Shown: positions 1 through 7,878 of the stretch, one piece after another | How positions within the stretch are numbered: the first letter of the stretch is position 1 | How the letters are laid out: each line of letters opens with the position of its first letter | Source: Bradyrhizobium sp. | Lineage (GTDB): Bacteria; Pseudomonadota; Alphaproteobacteria; Rhizobiales; Xanthobacteraceae | Reading direction: 5' to 3' | Assembly (NCBI GenBank): GCA_028290305.1 | Contig: JAQGKC010000301.1 | Span: forward strand, 1-17,167 | Length of the DNA stretch: 17,167 bases | The notes under the pieces: generated by a model | Database searches by the model: none | The model's input: the letters and a program-made list of their open reading frames with translations, nothing else | Told to the model about the DNA's origin: nothing | Position numbers and translations under genes: made by a program

Positions 1-30
1 TGATCCACCGCGGTCCTTGAAACCGCGAGC

Positions 31-36
31 GGAGGA
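31..36 (+). promoter_or_regulatory. Ribosome binding site of sufB
   Basis: GGAGGA lies five to nine bases before the ATG at 41. It decides the start of SufB in favour of this ATG over an in-frame TTG at 17 that lies upstream of the site. Confidence 0.8.
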
Positions 37-40
37 TGGA

Positions 41-1519
41 ATGGCTGCCGTACAAGAGACGGTCGATCGGGTTCGCCGGATCGACGTCGACCAGTATCGA
101 TATGGATTTGAGACGCTTATCGAGTCCGACAAGGCCCCCAGAGGGCTGTCGGAAGACACCGTCCGCTTCATTTCAGCAAAAAAGAACGAGCCGGCCTGGA
201 TGCTGGAATGGCGGCTGGAGGCGTATCGCCGCTGGCTGACCATGGTCGAGCCGAAATGGGCGCGCGTCCACTATCCCAAGATCGATTACCAGGATCTCTA
301 TTACTACTCCGCGCCGAAGAAGAAGGAACTCGCCTCGCTCGACGAGGTCGATCCGGAAATCCTCAAGACCTACGAAAAGCTCGGCATTCCCTTGCGCGAA
401 GTCGAGATGCTGGAGGGCGTGGTTCGGCCGGAAGGCGAGCGGCGCATCGCGGTCGATGCTGTCTTTGATTCGGTCTCGGTTGCGACCACCTTCCAGAAGG
501 AGTTGAAGCAGGCCGGCGTGATCTTCATGCCGATCTCGGAAGCAATTCGCGAGCATCCCGATCTGGTGAAGAAGTATCTCGGCACCGTGGTGCCGACTTC
601 GGACAATTTCTTTGCGACCTTGAACTCGGCGGTGTTTTCCGACGGCTCGTTCGTCTATGTGCCGCCGGGCGTGCGTTGTCCGATGGAGCTGTCGACCTAC
701 TTCCGCATCAATGAGCGCAACACCGGACAGTTCGAGCGCACCCTGATCATCGCCGACAAGGGCGCCTATGTCAGCTACCTCGAAGGCTGCACCGCGCCGC
801 AGCGCGACGAAAACCAGTTGCACGCCGCGGTGGTCGAACTGGTCACGCTTGACGATGCCGAGATCAAATATTCGACGGTGCAGAACTGGTACCCCGGCAA
901 TTCCGAGGGCAAGGGCGGCATCTACAATTTCGTCACCAAGCGTGGCGATTGCCGCGGCAACAATTCGAAGATTTCCTGGACCCAGGTCGAGACCGGATCG
1001 GCCATCACCTGGAAATATCCGAGCTGCAGCCTGCGCGGCGACAATTCGCGCGGCGAATTCTATTCGATCGCGATTTCGAACGGTTACCAGCAGGTCGATT
1101 CCGGTACCAAGATGATTCATCTGGGCAAGAACACCACCAGCCGGATCATCTCCAAGGGCATCGCGGCCGGTGTGTCACAAAACACCTATCGCGGCCTCGT
1201 CACGGCCCATCGCAAGGCGACCGGCGCGCGCAACTTCACCGCCTGCGATTCGCTTCTGATCGGCGACAAATGCGGCGCGCACACCGTTCCTTACGTCGAG
1301 GCGAAGAATTCCTCGGCGCTGTTCGAGCATGAAGCGACCACGTCGAAGATTTCCGAGGACGTGCTGTTCTATTGCGTGCAGCGCGGGCTGTCGCAGGAGG
1401 AAGCCGTCGGTCTCGTGGTCAATGGTTTTGTGAAAGACGTCCTGCAGCAACTGCCGATGGAATTCGCGGTCGAAGCGCAGAAGCTGATTTCGATCTCGCT
1501 GGAGGGCAGCGTCGGGTAA
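41..1519 (+). CDS. sufB: Fe-S cluster assembly scaffold protein SufB
   Basis: SufB is the main scaffold subunit of the cytosolic SufBC2D complex, on which Fe-S clusters are built from SufS-derived sulfur. From the ATG at 41 the protein has 492 residues, close to the roughly 495 of E. coli SufB. The C-terminal beta-helix half is highly typical: it has [13 protein letters not shown] near residues 402-414 and EHEATTSKI near 429-437. Cys402 and Glu431 align by spacing with the E. coli residues Cys405 and Glu434 reported as essential for cluster assembly. The protein ends in the usual [19 protein letters not shown] block. An in-frame TTG at 17 would add eight residues, but the GGAGGA site favours the ATG at 41. 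It is the first visible gene of the suf operon, and the promoter is outside the window. Identification is secure. Confidence 0.97.
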   Translation: MAAVQETVDRVRRIDVDQYRYGFETLIESDKAPRGLSEDTVRFISAKKNEPAWMLEWRLEAYRRWLTMVEPKWARVHYPKIDYQDLYYYSAPKKKELASLDEVDPEILKTYEKLGIPLREVEMLEGVVRPEGERRIAVDAVFDSVSVATTFQKELKQAGVIFMPISEAIREHPDLVKKYLGTVVPTSDNFFATLNSAVFSDGSFVYVPPGVRCPMELSTYFRINERNTGQFERTLIIADKGAYVSYLEGCTAPQRDENQLHAAVVELVTLDDAEIKYSTVQNWYPGNSEGKGGIYNFVTKRGDCRGNNSKISWTQVETGSAITWKYPSCSLRGDNSRGEFYSIAISNGYQQVDSGTKMIHLGKNTTSRIISKGIAAGVSQNTYRGLVTAHRKATGARNFTACDSLLIGDKCGAHTVPYVEAKNSSALFEHEATTSKISEDVLFYCVQRGLSQEEAVGLVVNGFVKDVLQQLPMEFAVEAQKLISISLEGSVG

Positions 1520-1523
1520 GCCA

Positions 1524-1727
1524 ATGATCCGTAACATCCTCGCTCTCGTCCGGTTTGCGCCACTTGTGATCTTCTTGTTTGTTGCGATCGCTGGAGTATT
1601 CGTGACGCTCATTGGCGGACTGGCGGGATGGGAGACGGTTGTTAGCTTGGGCAAATCGGCGGCCGGTCTAGGAGCGCTAGGTTTCTTTGCCTGGCTTTTT
1701 CTTCCGGCTTTAATTCGGGCGTTTTAG
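1524..1727 (+). CDS. Small two-helix membrane protein inside the suf operon
   Basis: This 67-residue protein starts four bases after the sufB stop and ends 16 bases before sufC, so it would be translated from the suf mRNA. Two hydrophobic segments (about residues 11-35 and 43-65), each containing small residues and glycines, predict an inner-membrane hairpin. There are no cysteines or other metal ligands, so a direct role in cluster chemistry is not indicated. Codon use is less G+C-biased than in sufB and sufC, with CTA, TTA and GTA codons, which suggests recent acquisition or weak selection. No strong Shine-Dalgarno is visible; it may depend on translational coupling with sufB. I do not recognise the family, and function is unknown. 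The tight fit between two genes favours a real gene. Confidence 0.7.
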   Translation: MIRNILALVRFAPLVIFLFVAIAGVFVTLIGGLAGWETVVSLGKSAAGLGALGFFAWLFLPALIRAF

Positions 1728-1732
1728 GCCAC

Positions 1733-1738
1733 AAGGAA
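1733..1738 (+). promoter_or_regulatory. Ribosome binding site of sufC
   Basis: AAGGAA lies five bases before the sufC ATG at 1744, so sufC has its own ribosome entry after the small membrane gene. Confidence 0.65.
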
Positions 1739-1743
1739 ACAAA

Positions 1744-2499
1744 ATGACTACGTTACTCGAAGTCAAAAACCTGCAAGTTCGTGTCGAGGAGCGTGAAATT
1801 CTCCACGGGCTTTCGCTCACCGTGAACAAGGGCGAAGTGCACGCGATCATGGGGCCGAACGGCTCCGGCAAATCGACGCTGAGCCATGTCATCGCGGGCA
1901 AGCCGGGCTACGAAGTCACCGGCGGCGAGATTCTGTTCAAGAGCGAGGACTTGCTTGAGATGTCCCCCGACGAGCGTTCTGCGAAGGGCGTGTTTCTCGC
2001 GTTCCAGTATCCGGTAGAAATTCCGGGCGTCGCCACCATGACGTTCCTGCGCACCGCGCTGAACGCCCAGCGCAAGGCACGGGGCGAAAGCGAGTTCTCG
2101 ACGCCGGACTTTCTCAAGAAGGTGCGCGAAGTCGCGGCGCGCCTCAACATTCCGCAGGACATGCTCCGCCGCGGCGTCAATGTCGGCTTCTCCGGCGGTG
2201 AAAAGAAGCGCAACGAGATTCTGCAGATGGCGCTGTTCGAGCCGAGCCTGTGCATCCTCGACGAAATGGATTCCGGTCTCGACATCGACGCGCTGCGGGT
2301 TGCCGCCGATGGCGTCAATGCATTGCGCTCGCCGGATCGCGCCATGGTCGTGATCACGCATTACCAGCGGCTGTTGAATTACATCGTACCCGATTTCGTG
2401 CACGTGATGTCGAAGGGTCGGGTCGTCAAAAGCGGTGACAAGGAACTGGCGCTGGAGCTCGAGGCTTCCGGCTACACGCAGTTCGAAGACGCAGCCTGA
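1744..2499 (+). CDS. sufC: Fe-S cluster assembly ATPase SufC
   Basis: SufC is the ABC-type ATPase of the SufBC2D scaffold. It is cytosolic and not a transporter; ATP-driven dimerisation reshapes the SufB-SufD pair for cluster assembly. The 251-residue product has Walker A GPNGSGKST at 37-45, Q-loop Gln88, the family-specific signature FSGGEKKR at 149-156, Walker B CILDE at 170-174 and the switch His206. The length matches E. coli SufC (248). The ATG at 1744 has an AAGGAA site upstream. It is separated from sufB only by the small membrane gene and lies 13 bases before sufD, consistent with co-transcription. Identification is secure. Confidence 0.97.
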   Translation: MTTLLEVKNLQVRVEEREILHGLSLTVNKGEVHAIMGPNGSGKSTLSHVIAGKPGYEVTGGEILFKSEDLLEMSPDERSAKGVFLAFQYPVEIPGVATMTFLRTALNAQRKARGESEFSTPDFLKKVREVAARLNIPQDMLRRGVNVGFSGGEKKRNEILQMALFEPSLCILDEMDSGLDIDALRVAADGVNALRSPDRAMVVITHYQRLLNYIVPDFVHVMSKGRVVKSGDKELALELEASGYTQFEDAA

Positions 2500-2512
2500 C
2501 GCAAATGGATTG

Positions 2513-3841
2513 ATGATGAACCTTGCACTGGCAAAAACCGAGACCGGACGCCCGCTGAGCGATATTTTCGCCATCGCGCGGGATCGGCTGCCCGGCACGG
2601 GCAAGATCGCCGGTGCACGCCGGCAGGCGTTCGAGGCTTACGAGCGCGCGGGCCTGCCGCATCGGCGGATCGAGGATTGGAAATACACTGATTTGCGCGT
2701 GCTGATGCGCGAAGTGCTGCCATCAGCGGCGGCGCCGGATGCAGCGGCGTTGACGCGCGCGGGCGCCGCCTCGAAGCTGCACGCCATCGAGGGCGTGCGC
2801 CGGTTGGTGCTGGTGGACGGGGTGTTCGCGCCAAAGCTGTCCGATACAGCTAATCTTGAAAAGGGCCTTGGCATCCGCACGCTGCGCGAAGTGCTGGAAG
2901 GCGACGATAGCGCGCTTCACGCGCAATTGCTCACGCCTGACAATTCCGATGCGATGGTGGCGCTGAACAGCGCGATGATGACGGATGGTCTCGTGATCGA
3001 GGTCGCCGATGGCGCTGTGCTCACACAGCCCCTGCATATCGTTCATATCGCCAGCGGCGGTGCGCCTGCGGCAATGTTCACGCGTTCGATGCTTCGCGTC
3101 GGCAAGGCCGCCACTGCGACGCTGGTGGAAAGCTACATCGCCGCGGACGGCGCGAAAACCTATCAGGTCCATGACTCCCTGATCGTTTCGATCGGCGATG
3201 GCGCGCGGCTTGACCATGTGCGTTTGATCGAAGATGGCCGCGAGGCCTTCAACATTTCCTCATCCGTGGTGACCCTGGGCGCGAGAGCGCATTTCAACAC
3301 CTTCGGCATGACCAGCGGCTCGAATGTCAGCCGCTATCAGGCCATCATCGCGTTTGCAGGTGAGGGCTCGCGGGTCGAGACCAATGGCGTCAATCTGCTC
3401 AATGGCCGCCAGCATGCCGACACCACGCTGTTTCTGGATCATGCGGTGCCGAACTGCGCCAGCCGCGAGATCTTCCGCGCGGTGGTCGACGATCGCGGAC
3501 ATTCGGTGTTCCAGGGTCGCATCATCGTTCAGCCCAAGGCGCAGAAGACCGACGCCAAGATGATGACGCGGGCGCTGTTGCTGTCCGATGAGGCCGAGGC
3601 CGACAACAAGCCCGAGCTGGAAATTTTCGCTGACGACGTCACCTGTGGTCACGGTGCGACCACCGGCGCGCTCGATGAAAGCCTGTTGTTCTATCTGCGG
3701 GCGCGCGGCCTTTCCGAAAAGGAAGCTCAGGCGCTGCTGATCCAGGCGTTCGTCGGCGAGGCGATCGAATCGATTGCTAACGACGCCTTGCGTGAACTCG
3801 CAATATCCGCGGCTCAGCGCTGGCTGGCGGCACGGGGTTGA
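2513..3841 (+). CDS. sufD: Fe-S cluster assembly protein SufD
   Basis: SufD is the SufB paralogue that completes the SufBC2D scaffold and is implicated in iron acquisition. The protein has 442 residues from the ATG at 2513; a second ATG follows directly at 2516. E. coli SufD has 423. The most diagnostic part is the C-terminal DDVTCGHGATTGALDE block followed by FYLRARGL, whose histidine corresponds to the functionally important His360 of E. coli SufD. The reading frame is open further upstream into sufC, but those codons are not SufD-like, so a start at 2513/2516 fits best. The Shine-Dalgarno is weak, suggesting coupling with sufC. The TGA stop lies two bases before the sufS ATG. Confidence 0.95.
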   Translation: MMNLALAKTETGRPLSDIFAIARDRLPGTGKIAGARRQAFEAYERAGLPHRRIEDWKYTDLRVLMREVLPSAAAPDAAALTRAGAASKLHAIEGVRRLVLVDGVFAPKLSDTANLEKGLGIRTLREVLEGDDSALHAQLLTPDNSDAMVALNSAMMTDGLVIEVADGAVLTQPLHIVHIASGGAPAAMFTRSMLRVGKAATATLVESYIAADGAKTYQVHDSLIVSIGDGARLDHVRLIEDGREAFNISSSVVTLGARAHFNTFGMTSGSNVSRYQAIIAFAGEGSRVETNGVNLLNGRQHADTTLFLDHAVPNCASREIFRAVVDDRGHSVFQGRIIVQPKAQKTDAKMMTRALLLSDEAEADNKPELEIFADDVTCGHGATTGALDESLLFYLRARGLSEKEAQALLIQAFVGEAIESIANDALRELAISAAQRWLAARG

Positions 3842-3843
3842 TC

Positions 3844-5085
3844 ATGCATCCGGCAGTCCTGAACGGTTCATATGATGTAGCGCGGGTGCGGGAGGATTTC
3901 CCGGCACTGTCGCTCAAGGTCTATGGCAAGTCGCTGGTCTATCTCGACAACGCCGCGTCCGCGCAGAAGCCCACTGCAGTGCTCGACCGCATGACGGAAG
4001 CCTACAAGAGCGAATACGCCAATGTACATCGCGGGCTGCATTATCTCGCCAATGCCGCGACGGAAGCCTATGAGGGCGGCCGCGCCAAGGTTGCGAAATT
4101 TCTCAACGCCGGGCGTAACGAAGAGATCGTCTTTACCCGCAACGCGACCGAGGCGATCAACCTCGTGGCGTCCTCATGGGGCGAGCCGAACATCAAGGCC
4201 GGCGACGAAATCGTGCTCTCGATCATGGAGCACCATTCCAATATTGTGCCCTGGCATTTCCTCAGGGAGCGTCATGGCGCCGTCATCAAGTGGGCGCCGG
4301 TCGATGACGAAGGCAACTTCCTGATCGACGAATTCGAAAAGCTACTGACCGATCGCACCAAGCTGGTCGCGATCACGCAGATGTCGAATGCGCTCGGCAC
4401 CATCGTTCCCGTGAAGGATGTGGTGAAGCTCGCCCATGCCCGCGGCATCCCGGTGCTGGTCGACGGCAGCCAGGCCGCGGTTCATATGGCGATCGACGTA
4501 CAGGACATCGACTGCGACTTCTACGTCTTCACCGGCCACAAGCTTTACGGCCCGACCGGCATCGGCGTGCTCTACGCCAAGCACGAGCACCTGGTAGCGA
4601 TGCGACCTTACAATGGCGGCGGCGAGATGATCCGCGAAGTCGCCAAGGAATGGGTCACCTATGGTGATCCGCCGCACAAATTCGAGGCGGGGACGCCGGC
4701 GATCGTCGAGTCGATAGGGCTGGGTGCTGCGATCGATTTCGTCAATTCGATCTGCAAGGAACGCATCGCCGCGCACGAGCATGACCTTTTGACCTATGCC
4801 CAGGAGCGCTTGCGCGAAATCAATTCGCTGCGCCTGATCGGCACCGCGCAGGGCAAGGGGCCGGTGATCTCGTTCGAGATGAAGGGCGCGCATCCCCACG
4901 ATGTCGCGACCGTCATCGACCGGCAGGGGATCGCGGTGCGGGCGGGCACCCATTGCGTGATGCCGCTTTTAGAGCGGTTCAACGTGACGGCGACGTGCCG
5001 CGCCTCATTCGGGATGTATAATACCCGTGAAGAAGTCGACCATCTGGCACAGGCGCTGATCAAGGCGCGGGAATTGTTCTCATGA
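3844..5085 (+). CDS. sufS: Cysteine desulfurase SufS
   Basis: This pyridoxal-phosphate enzyme of aminotransferase class V converts L-cysteine to L-alanine and leaves a persulfide on its active-site cysteine for the SUF scaffold. From the ATG at 3844 it has 413 residues (E. coli SufS: 406). Visible hallmarks are EHHSN near residue 130 (PLP stacking histidine), the PLP-lysine motif FTGHKLYGPTG with Lys233, and the SufS-type short active-site loop RAGTHCVMP with Cys371. A TTG at 3838 is in frame and overlaps the sufD stop, but the ATG is the simpler start, with GGGG at 3834-3837. The group II (SufS/CsdA) assignment follows from the short cysteine loop. No sufE is visible in the window. The stop overlaps the next gene by four bases. 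Confidence 0.96.
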   Translation: MHPAVLNGSYDVARVREDFPALSLKVYGKSLVYLDNAASAQKPTAVLDRMTEAYKSEYANVHRGLHYLANAATEAYEGGRAKVAKFLNAGRNEEIVFTRNATEAINLVASSWGEPNIKAGDEIVLSIMEHHSNIVPWHFLRERHGAVIKWAPVDDEGNFLIDEFEKLLTDRTKLVAITQMSNALGTIVPVKDVVKLAHARGIPVLVDGSQAAVHMAIDVQDIDCDFYVFTGHKLYGPTGIGVLYAKHEHLVAMRPYNGGGEMIREVAKEWVTYGDPPHKFEAGTPAIVESIGLGAAIDFVNSICKERIAAHEHDLLTYAQERLREINSLRLIGTAQGKGPVISFEMKGAHPHDVATVIDRQGIAVRAGTHCVMPLLERFNVTATCRASFGMYNTREEVDHLAQALIKARELFS

Positions 5086-5468
5086 CCGACACTGTTGAAG
5101 TCAAGAATCTGGAAGTCAAAACCAGCAACATGGAAACCCGTTCGGCGCTGCCGCCGGAGGAAACCGAGCGGCTCGGCGGTGAAATCGTTGCCGCGCTGAA
5201 GACGGTGTTCGATCCGGAAATTCCGGCCGATATCTATGAGCTCGGCCTGATCTACAAGGTCGACATCAAGGACGACCGCACCGTCGACGTCATGATGACG
5301 CTGACGACGCCGAACTGCCCCGCGGCGGGGGAATTGCCGACCATGGTGGAGAACGCGGTCGCCAGCGTTCCCGGCGTCGGCGTGGTCAATGTCAATCTGG
5401 TCTGGGATCCGGCGTGGACGCCCGACCGGATGAGCGACGAGGCGCGCCTCGTCCTCAATATGTGGTGA
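5082..5468 (+). CDS. sufT: SUF-associated MIP18/DUF59 family protein (SufT-like)
   Basis: The 128-residue protein has one MIP18-family (DUF59) domain at about residues 30-125. The motif FDPEIPADIYELGLIYKV near 42-59 and TTPNCPAAGELP near 75-86, with the conserved cysteine, are typical. Family members (SufT, PaaD, eukaryotic CIA2) act as auxiliary factors that help mature Fe-S proteins; the biochemical role here is inferred from family and context. The ATG overlaps the sufS stop in an ATGA, showing translational coupling. The first 15 or so residues are outside the domain, and an internal Met at residue 17 is an alternative start. The gene symbol follows common usage for suf-linked DUF59 genes. 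Confidence 0.85.
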   Translation: MTDTVEVKNLEVKTSNMETRSALPPEETERLGGEIVAALKTVFDPEIPADIYELGLIYKVDIKDDRTVDVMMTLTTPNCPAAGELPTMVENAVASVPGVGVVNVNLVWDPAWTPDRMSDEARLVLNMW

Positions 5469-5539
5469 GGCGTAAAACGATCGGATTTAGCTTGTTTGCG
5501 GGAAATGGCCGATATTGATTGGCTGCTGGGAATAACCAC

Positions 5540-5950
5540 ATGACCAACATGACACCTGTCTCACCAACGCTGGCATCCAAGCCGAAGCCGCGGCCTCGCC
5601 CGCAGGTCATGAAGCTGACCGACGCAGCGGCGCTTCGGGTTGTCGAACTGACCAAGCGCGCCGATTCCGAGATCGTGGGCTTGCGGGTCGGGATCAAGAA
5701 CGGCGGTTGCGCCGGGCAATCCTATACCGTCGAATATGCTCACGAAGTCCGGCCGACCGACGAGGTCGTGGAAGACAAGGGCGTGAAGATTCTGGTCGAT
5801 CCCAAGGCTGTGCTGTTTCTGCTGGGCACCGAGATGGACTACAAGGCCGACAAGATGTCGGCGCAGTTCATCTTCAACAACCCAAACCAGGTCGGCGCCT
5901 GCGGTTGCGGCGAATCGGTACAATTGACGGCCGCTAAGGTGGATGGCTAG
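5540..5950 (+). CDS. sufA: A-type Fe-S carrier protein SufA
   Basis: SufA is an A-type carrier of the HesB/IscA family that accepts clusters from the SufBC2D scaffold and passes them to target enzymes. From the ATG at 5540 it has 136 residues. The three conserved cysteines are Cys57 (NGGCAGQSY), Cys121 and Cys123 (GACGCGES). The N-terminal 25 residues are proline- and lysine-rich (KPKPRPRP) and extend beyond the usual 105-120 residue family core. An in-frame TTG at 5519 and an ATG at 5549 are alternative starts. The 71-base gap after the sufT-like gene is the largest in the operon, so a weak internal promoter cannot be excluded. The dispersed palindromic repeat begins 27 bases after the stop and may end the transcript. 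Confidence 0.92.
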   Translation: MTNMTPVSPTLASKPKPRPRPQVMKLTDAAALRVVELTKRADSEIVGLRVGIKNGGCAGQSYTVEYAHEVRPTDEVVEDKGVKILVDPKAVLFLLGTEMDYKADKMSAQFIFNNPNQVGACGCGESVQLTAAKVDG

Positions 5951-5976
5951 GCTTAGAGCCTCGCTACAGACATTGC

Positions 5977-6082
5977 CGTCATCCTGAGGAGCCGCGCTCT
6001 CGCGCGGCGTCTCGAAGGATGGCAACGTGGTGTTTCTGCCATCCTTCGAGGCTCGCCAAGAGGCTCGCACCTCAGGATGACG
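5977..6082. repeat. Dispersed palindromic intergenic repeat, copy 1
   Basis: The element is bounded by perfect 13-bp inverted ends: CGTCATCCTGAGG at 5977-5989 and CCTCAGGATGACG at 6070-6082. Inside are a hairpin GCCGCGC-TCTC-GCGCGGC at 5991-6008 and a 14-bp stem CTCGAAGGATGGCA (6011-6024) with its complement at 6037-6050. It is thus two inverted units of about 45 bp, able to fold into a branched structure. From memory, this unit type is abundant between genes in Bradyrhizobium and Rhodopseudomonas. It sits between sufA and the TfoX-domain gene and may stabilise or terminate the suf mRNA. Confidence 0.85.
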
Positions 6083-6103
6083 CCATAGAGCGAGCAGGCC
6101 GTC

Positions 6104-6562
6104 ATGGACCGCGATTTCCTGATCGACTTGTTTGCGGACTTTGGGCCGGTCACGATTCGCCGGATGTTCTCAGGCTTCGGCATTTCCGCCGACGGTACCA
6201 ACTTCGCCCTCGCGCTCCGTGGCGGTCTCTATCTCCGCGCCGACGATCAGACGATTCCACGGTTCGAGGCGGAAAAATCAAAACCGTTTCAGTATCAAAC
6301 CAAGGCCAAGACCGTCACGGTGGCGTCGTATTGGCAGCTGCCGGAGCGGCTGTATGACGATCCGGAGGAACTGACGGACTGGGCGCGGGCGGCTTTGGCG
6401 GCGGCGCAGCGCGCGGCTTTGCGCAAGCGTCCCAAAGCACGCAAGACAGCGAAGAAGAAGGTCAAGAAAAAGAGCGCCAAGACTGTTGTTAACAAGACTG
6501 TTGTTAAGAAGACGACCGCGCAAAAGAAAAAGAAATCGAGGCGAAAGAAAACCTCACCCTGA
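6104..6562 (+). CDS. TfoX N-terminal domain protein with lysine-rich tail
   Basis: The 152-residue protein has a TfoX N-terminal domain over about residues 1-105, with the typical openings FGPVTIRRMFSGFGI and LALRGGLYLRADD. The family includes the competence regulator TfoX/Sxy, but the C-terminal TfoX domain is absent, and most alphaproteobacterial single-domain members have no known role. Residues 107-152 are almost entirely Lys, Arg, Ala, Thr and Val, resembling histone-H1-like tails, so nucleic-acid binding is a reasonable inference. A 15-bp tandem duplication lies in the tail. The ATG at 6104 is 21 bases after repeat copy 1, and the TGA stop is supplied by repeat copy 2. It is convergent with the cyclase gene. 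Confidence 0.85.
   Translation: MDRDFLIDLFADFGPVTIRRMFSGFGISADGTNFALALRGGLYLRADDQTIPRFEAEKSKPFQYQTKAKTVTVASYWQLPERLYDDPEELTDWARAALAAAQRAALRKRPKARKTAKKKVKKKSAKTVVNKTVVKKTTAQKKKKSRRKKTSP
6479..6508 (+). repeat. 15-bp tandem repeat in the lysine-rich tail
   Basis: AAGACTGTTGTTAAC at 6479-6493 is followed directly by AAGACTGTTGTTAAG at 6494-6508. The two units encode KTVVN and KTVVK. This is an in-frame tandem duplication that can change tail length in five-residue steps. Confidence 0.85.
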
Positions 6563-6660
6563 GGAGCGCGCTTTTGCGCGCGTCTCGACGGATGGCTATT
6601 CGCGACTCGCGGCGCATGGTTCGAGACGCGCAAGATGCGCTCCTCACCATGAGGGTGGTC
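6551..6660. repeat. Dispersed palindromic intergenic repeat, copy 2
   Basis: The left unit (6551-6595) carries CCTGAGGAGCGCGC, a GCGCGC-TTTT-GCGCGC hairpin and GTCTCGACGGATGG. The right unit (6613-6660), read on the minus strand, carries CCTCATGGTGAGGAGCGCA and GCGTCTCGAACCATG. Both match the family of copy 1, with the right unit being a diverged subtype. The TGA inside CCCTGAGG is the stop of the TfoX-domain gene. The element separates two convergent genes and is a plausible bidirectional terminator. Confidence 0.8.
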
Positions 6661-6681
6661 GCTGCAGTGCGGAATTGAAAC

Positions 6682-7740
6682 TCACGCGACCTGGTTTTGA
6701 GTCTCGGCGGCGTATTCCGGGTCGACTTCACAGATGACGCGGTTGCGGCCGTTGCGCTTGGCGGCGTAGAGACAGGCATCCGCGCGCTCGATCAGCGAAT
6801 CGGTATCGTCGCCAGGCTTCAGCATTGAAACGCCGACCGAGATGGTGACGCGGCCGAGAATTTCGCCGGTGGATTTTTTCTTCAATTCCTTCGCCATCAC
6901 GGCGCGGCGGATATGATCAGCGACCGTCAGCGCCTGGCGGAGCGCGGTGTTGGGCAGCACAACCGCGAATTCCTCGCCGCCGTAGCGCGCGGTGATGTCC
7001 TGGCCCTTGATGGTCTGTTTCAGCGACATGCCTACCAGCCGGAGCACCTGATCGCCGGTGAGATGGCCATAGGAATCGTTGAACGATTTGAAATGATCGA
7101 TGTCGAACATCAGCAGTGAAAGCGGCTCACCGTTCGCGAGCGCGGTCTGGACGGCGCTCTCGATCGAACGGTCGAAATATTTGCGATTGCCCAGGCCGGT
7201 GAGGGGATCGGTCAGGCTTTCAGTCCTGATCGCCTCCAGGCTCTGCTGCAGATTGCTGATCTCCGATTTCGACAGGGTCAGCCGCTCTTCGAGCGCCTTG
7301 TTGGTTTCGCGCATCTCGCGGGTGGATTTCACCAGCGATTCGACGATCGTCTTGACCTGATCGCGGTTCTTGGCGGCCGAGAGCTTTCTGGCCGCGCCGG
7401 ACAGGTTGTTGTCGAAGCTCGCCGCCATTCCAAGGGCGTCGGTGATGAGAGTCATCACGTCGTCGATTTCGCCGATCACGCGCGCGCCGACCTTGTCGAT
7501 GCGGTCGGTGGTCTTGATCTGGGAAAGATAGGTTTCGTAGATCTGCTCGAGATCGGCCTCGGTCAGTTTGCCGTTGCGCGCCAGTGTCTCGTTGATGATC
7601 TTGTTGAGAGGTGAATTGTATCCGGTCGCGTAGACGTACCAGATTTCATAGTTGCGGGGGATGGCGGTTTGCCGAAGCGACTTGATCTGGCCCAACGCGA
7701 CTTCGGCGAAGGCCATTGTGCGTTCGTATTCGTCGAGCAC
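6682..7740 (-). CDS. GGDEF diguanylate cyclase with N-terminal helical sensor region
   Basis: The C-terminal GGDEF domain (about residues 170-342) makes cyclic di-GMP from two GTP. The active-site motif is RYGGEEF with GGEEF at 254-258, and the metal-binding FDIDHFK is at 212-218. The usual inhibitory RxxD site eight residues before GGEEF reads KGQD (245-248), so the arginine is replaced by lysine. The N-terminal 135 residues are helical and not a named sensor that I can place. A coiled coil at about 138-170 joins the two parts. There is no signal peptide or membrane segment, so the enzyme is cytosolic. The start is a GTG at 7740 with GGGGA seven bases upstream; an in-frame ATG eight codons in is the alternative. 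It lies downstream of the helicase gene on the same strand. Confidence 0.92.
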   Translation of the reverse strand: MLDEYERTMAFAEVALGQIKSLRQTAIPRNYEIWYVYATGYNSPLNKIINETLARNGKLTEADLEQIYETYLSQIKTTDRIDKVGARVIGEIDDVMTLITDALGMAASFDNNLSGAARKLSAAKNRDQVKTIVESLVKSTREMRETNKALEERLTLSKSEISNLQQSLEAIRTESLTDPLTGLGNRKYFDRSIESAVQTALANGEPLSLLMFDIDHFKSFNDSYGHLTGDQVLRLVGMSLKQTIKGQDITARYGGEEFAVVLPNTALRQALTVADHIRRAVMAKELKKKSTGEILGRVTISVGVSMLKPGDDTDSLIERADACLYAAKRNGRNRVICEVDPEYAAETQNQVA

Positions 7741-7747
7741 TTTCGTG

Positions 7748-7752
7748 TCCCC
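7748..7752 (-). promoter_or_regulatory. Ribosome binding site supporting a GTG start
   Basis: On the minus strand GGGGA lies seven bases before the GTG at 7740 and favours it over the later in-frame ATG at 7716 as the start of the diguanylate cyclase. Confidence 0.6.
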
Positions 7753-7878
7753 AAAATGGCGGGCGTCCTGCCCGTCGTCCCAAACGCAATATCTAAAAAT
7801 ATCGCGATCAAGTTAACGGATGAGAGTGAACGACCGGTAAACGGGTTCCACTGCGGCTTTCGCGGATCGGCCTAACGA

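Noticed and set aside
17..40. N-terminal extension of SufB from a TTG at 17
   Set aside because: The GGAGGA ribosome site at 31-36 lies after it and fits the ATG at 41; the extra residues are not typical of SufB.
173..1120. Long minus-strand frame opposite sufB
   Set aside because: This is a mirror frame of a high-G+C gene; the plus strand encodes clear SufB motifs throughout.
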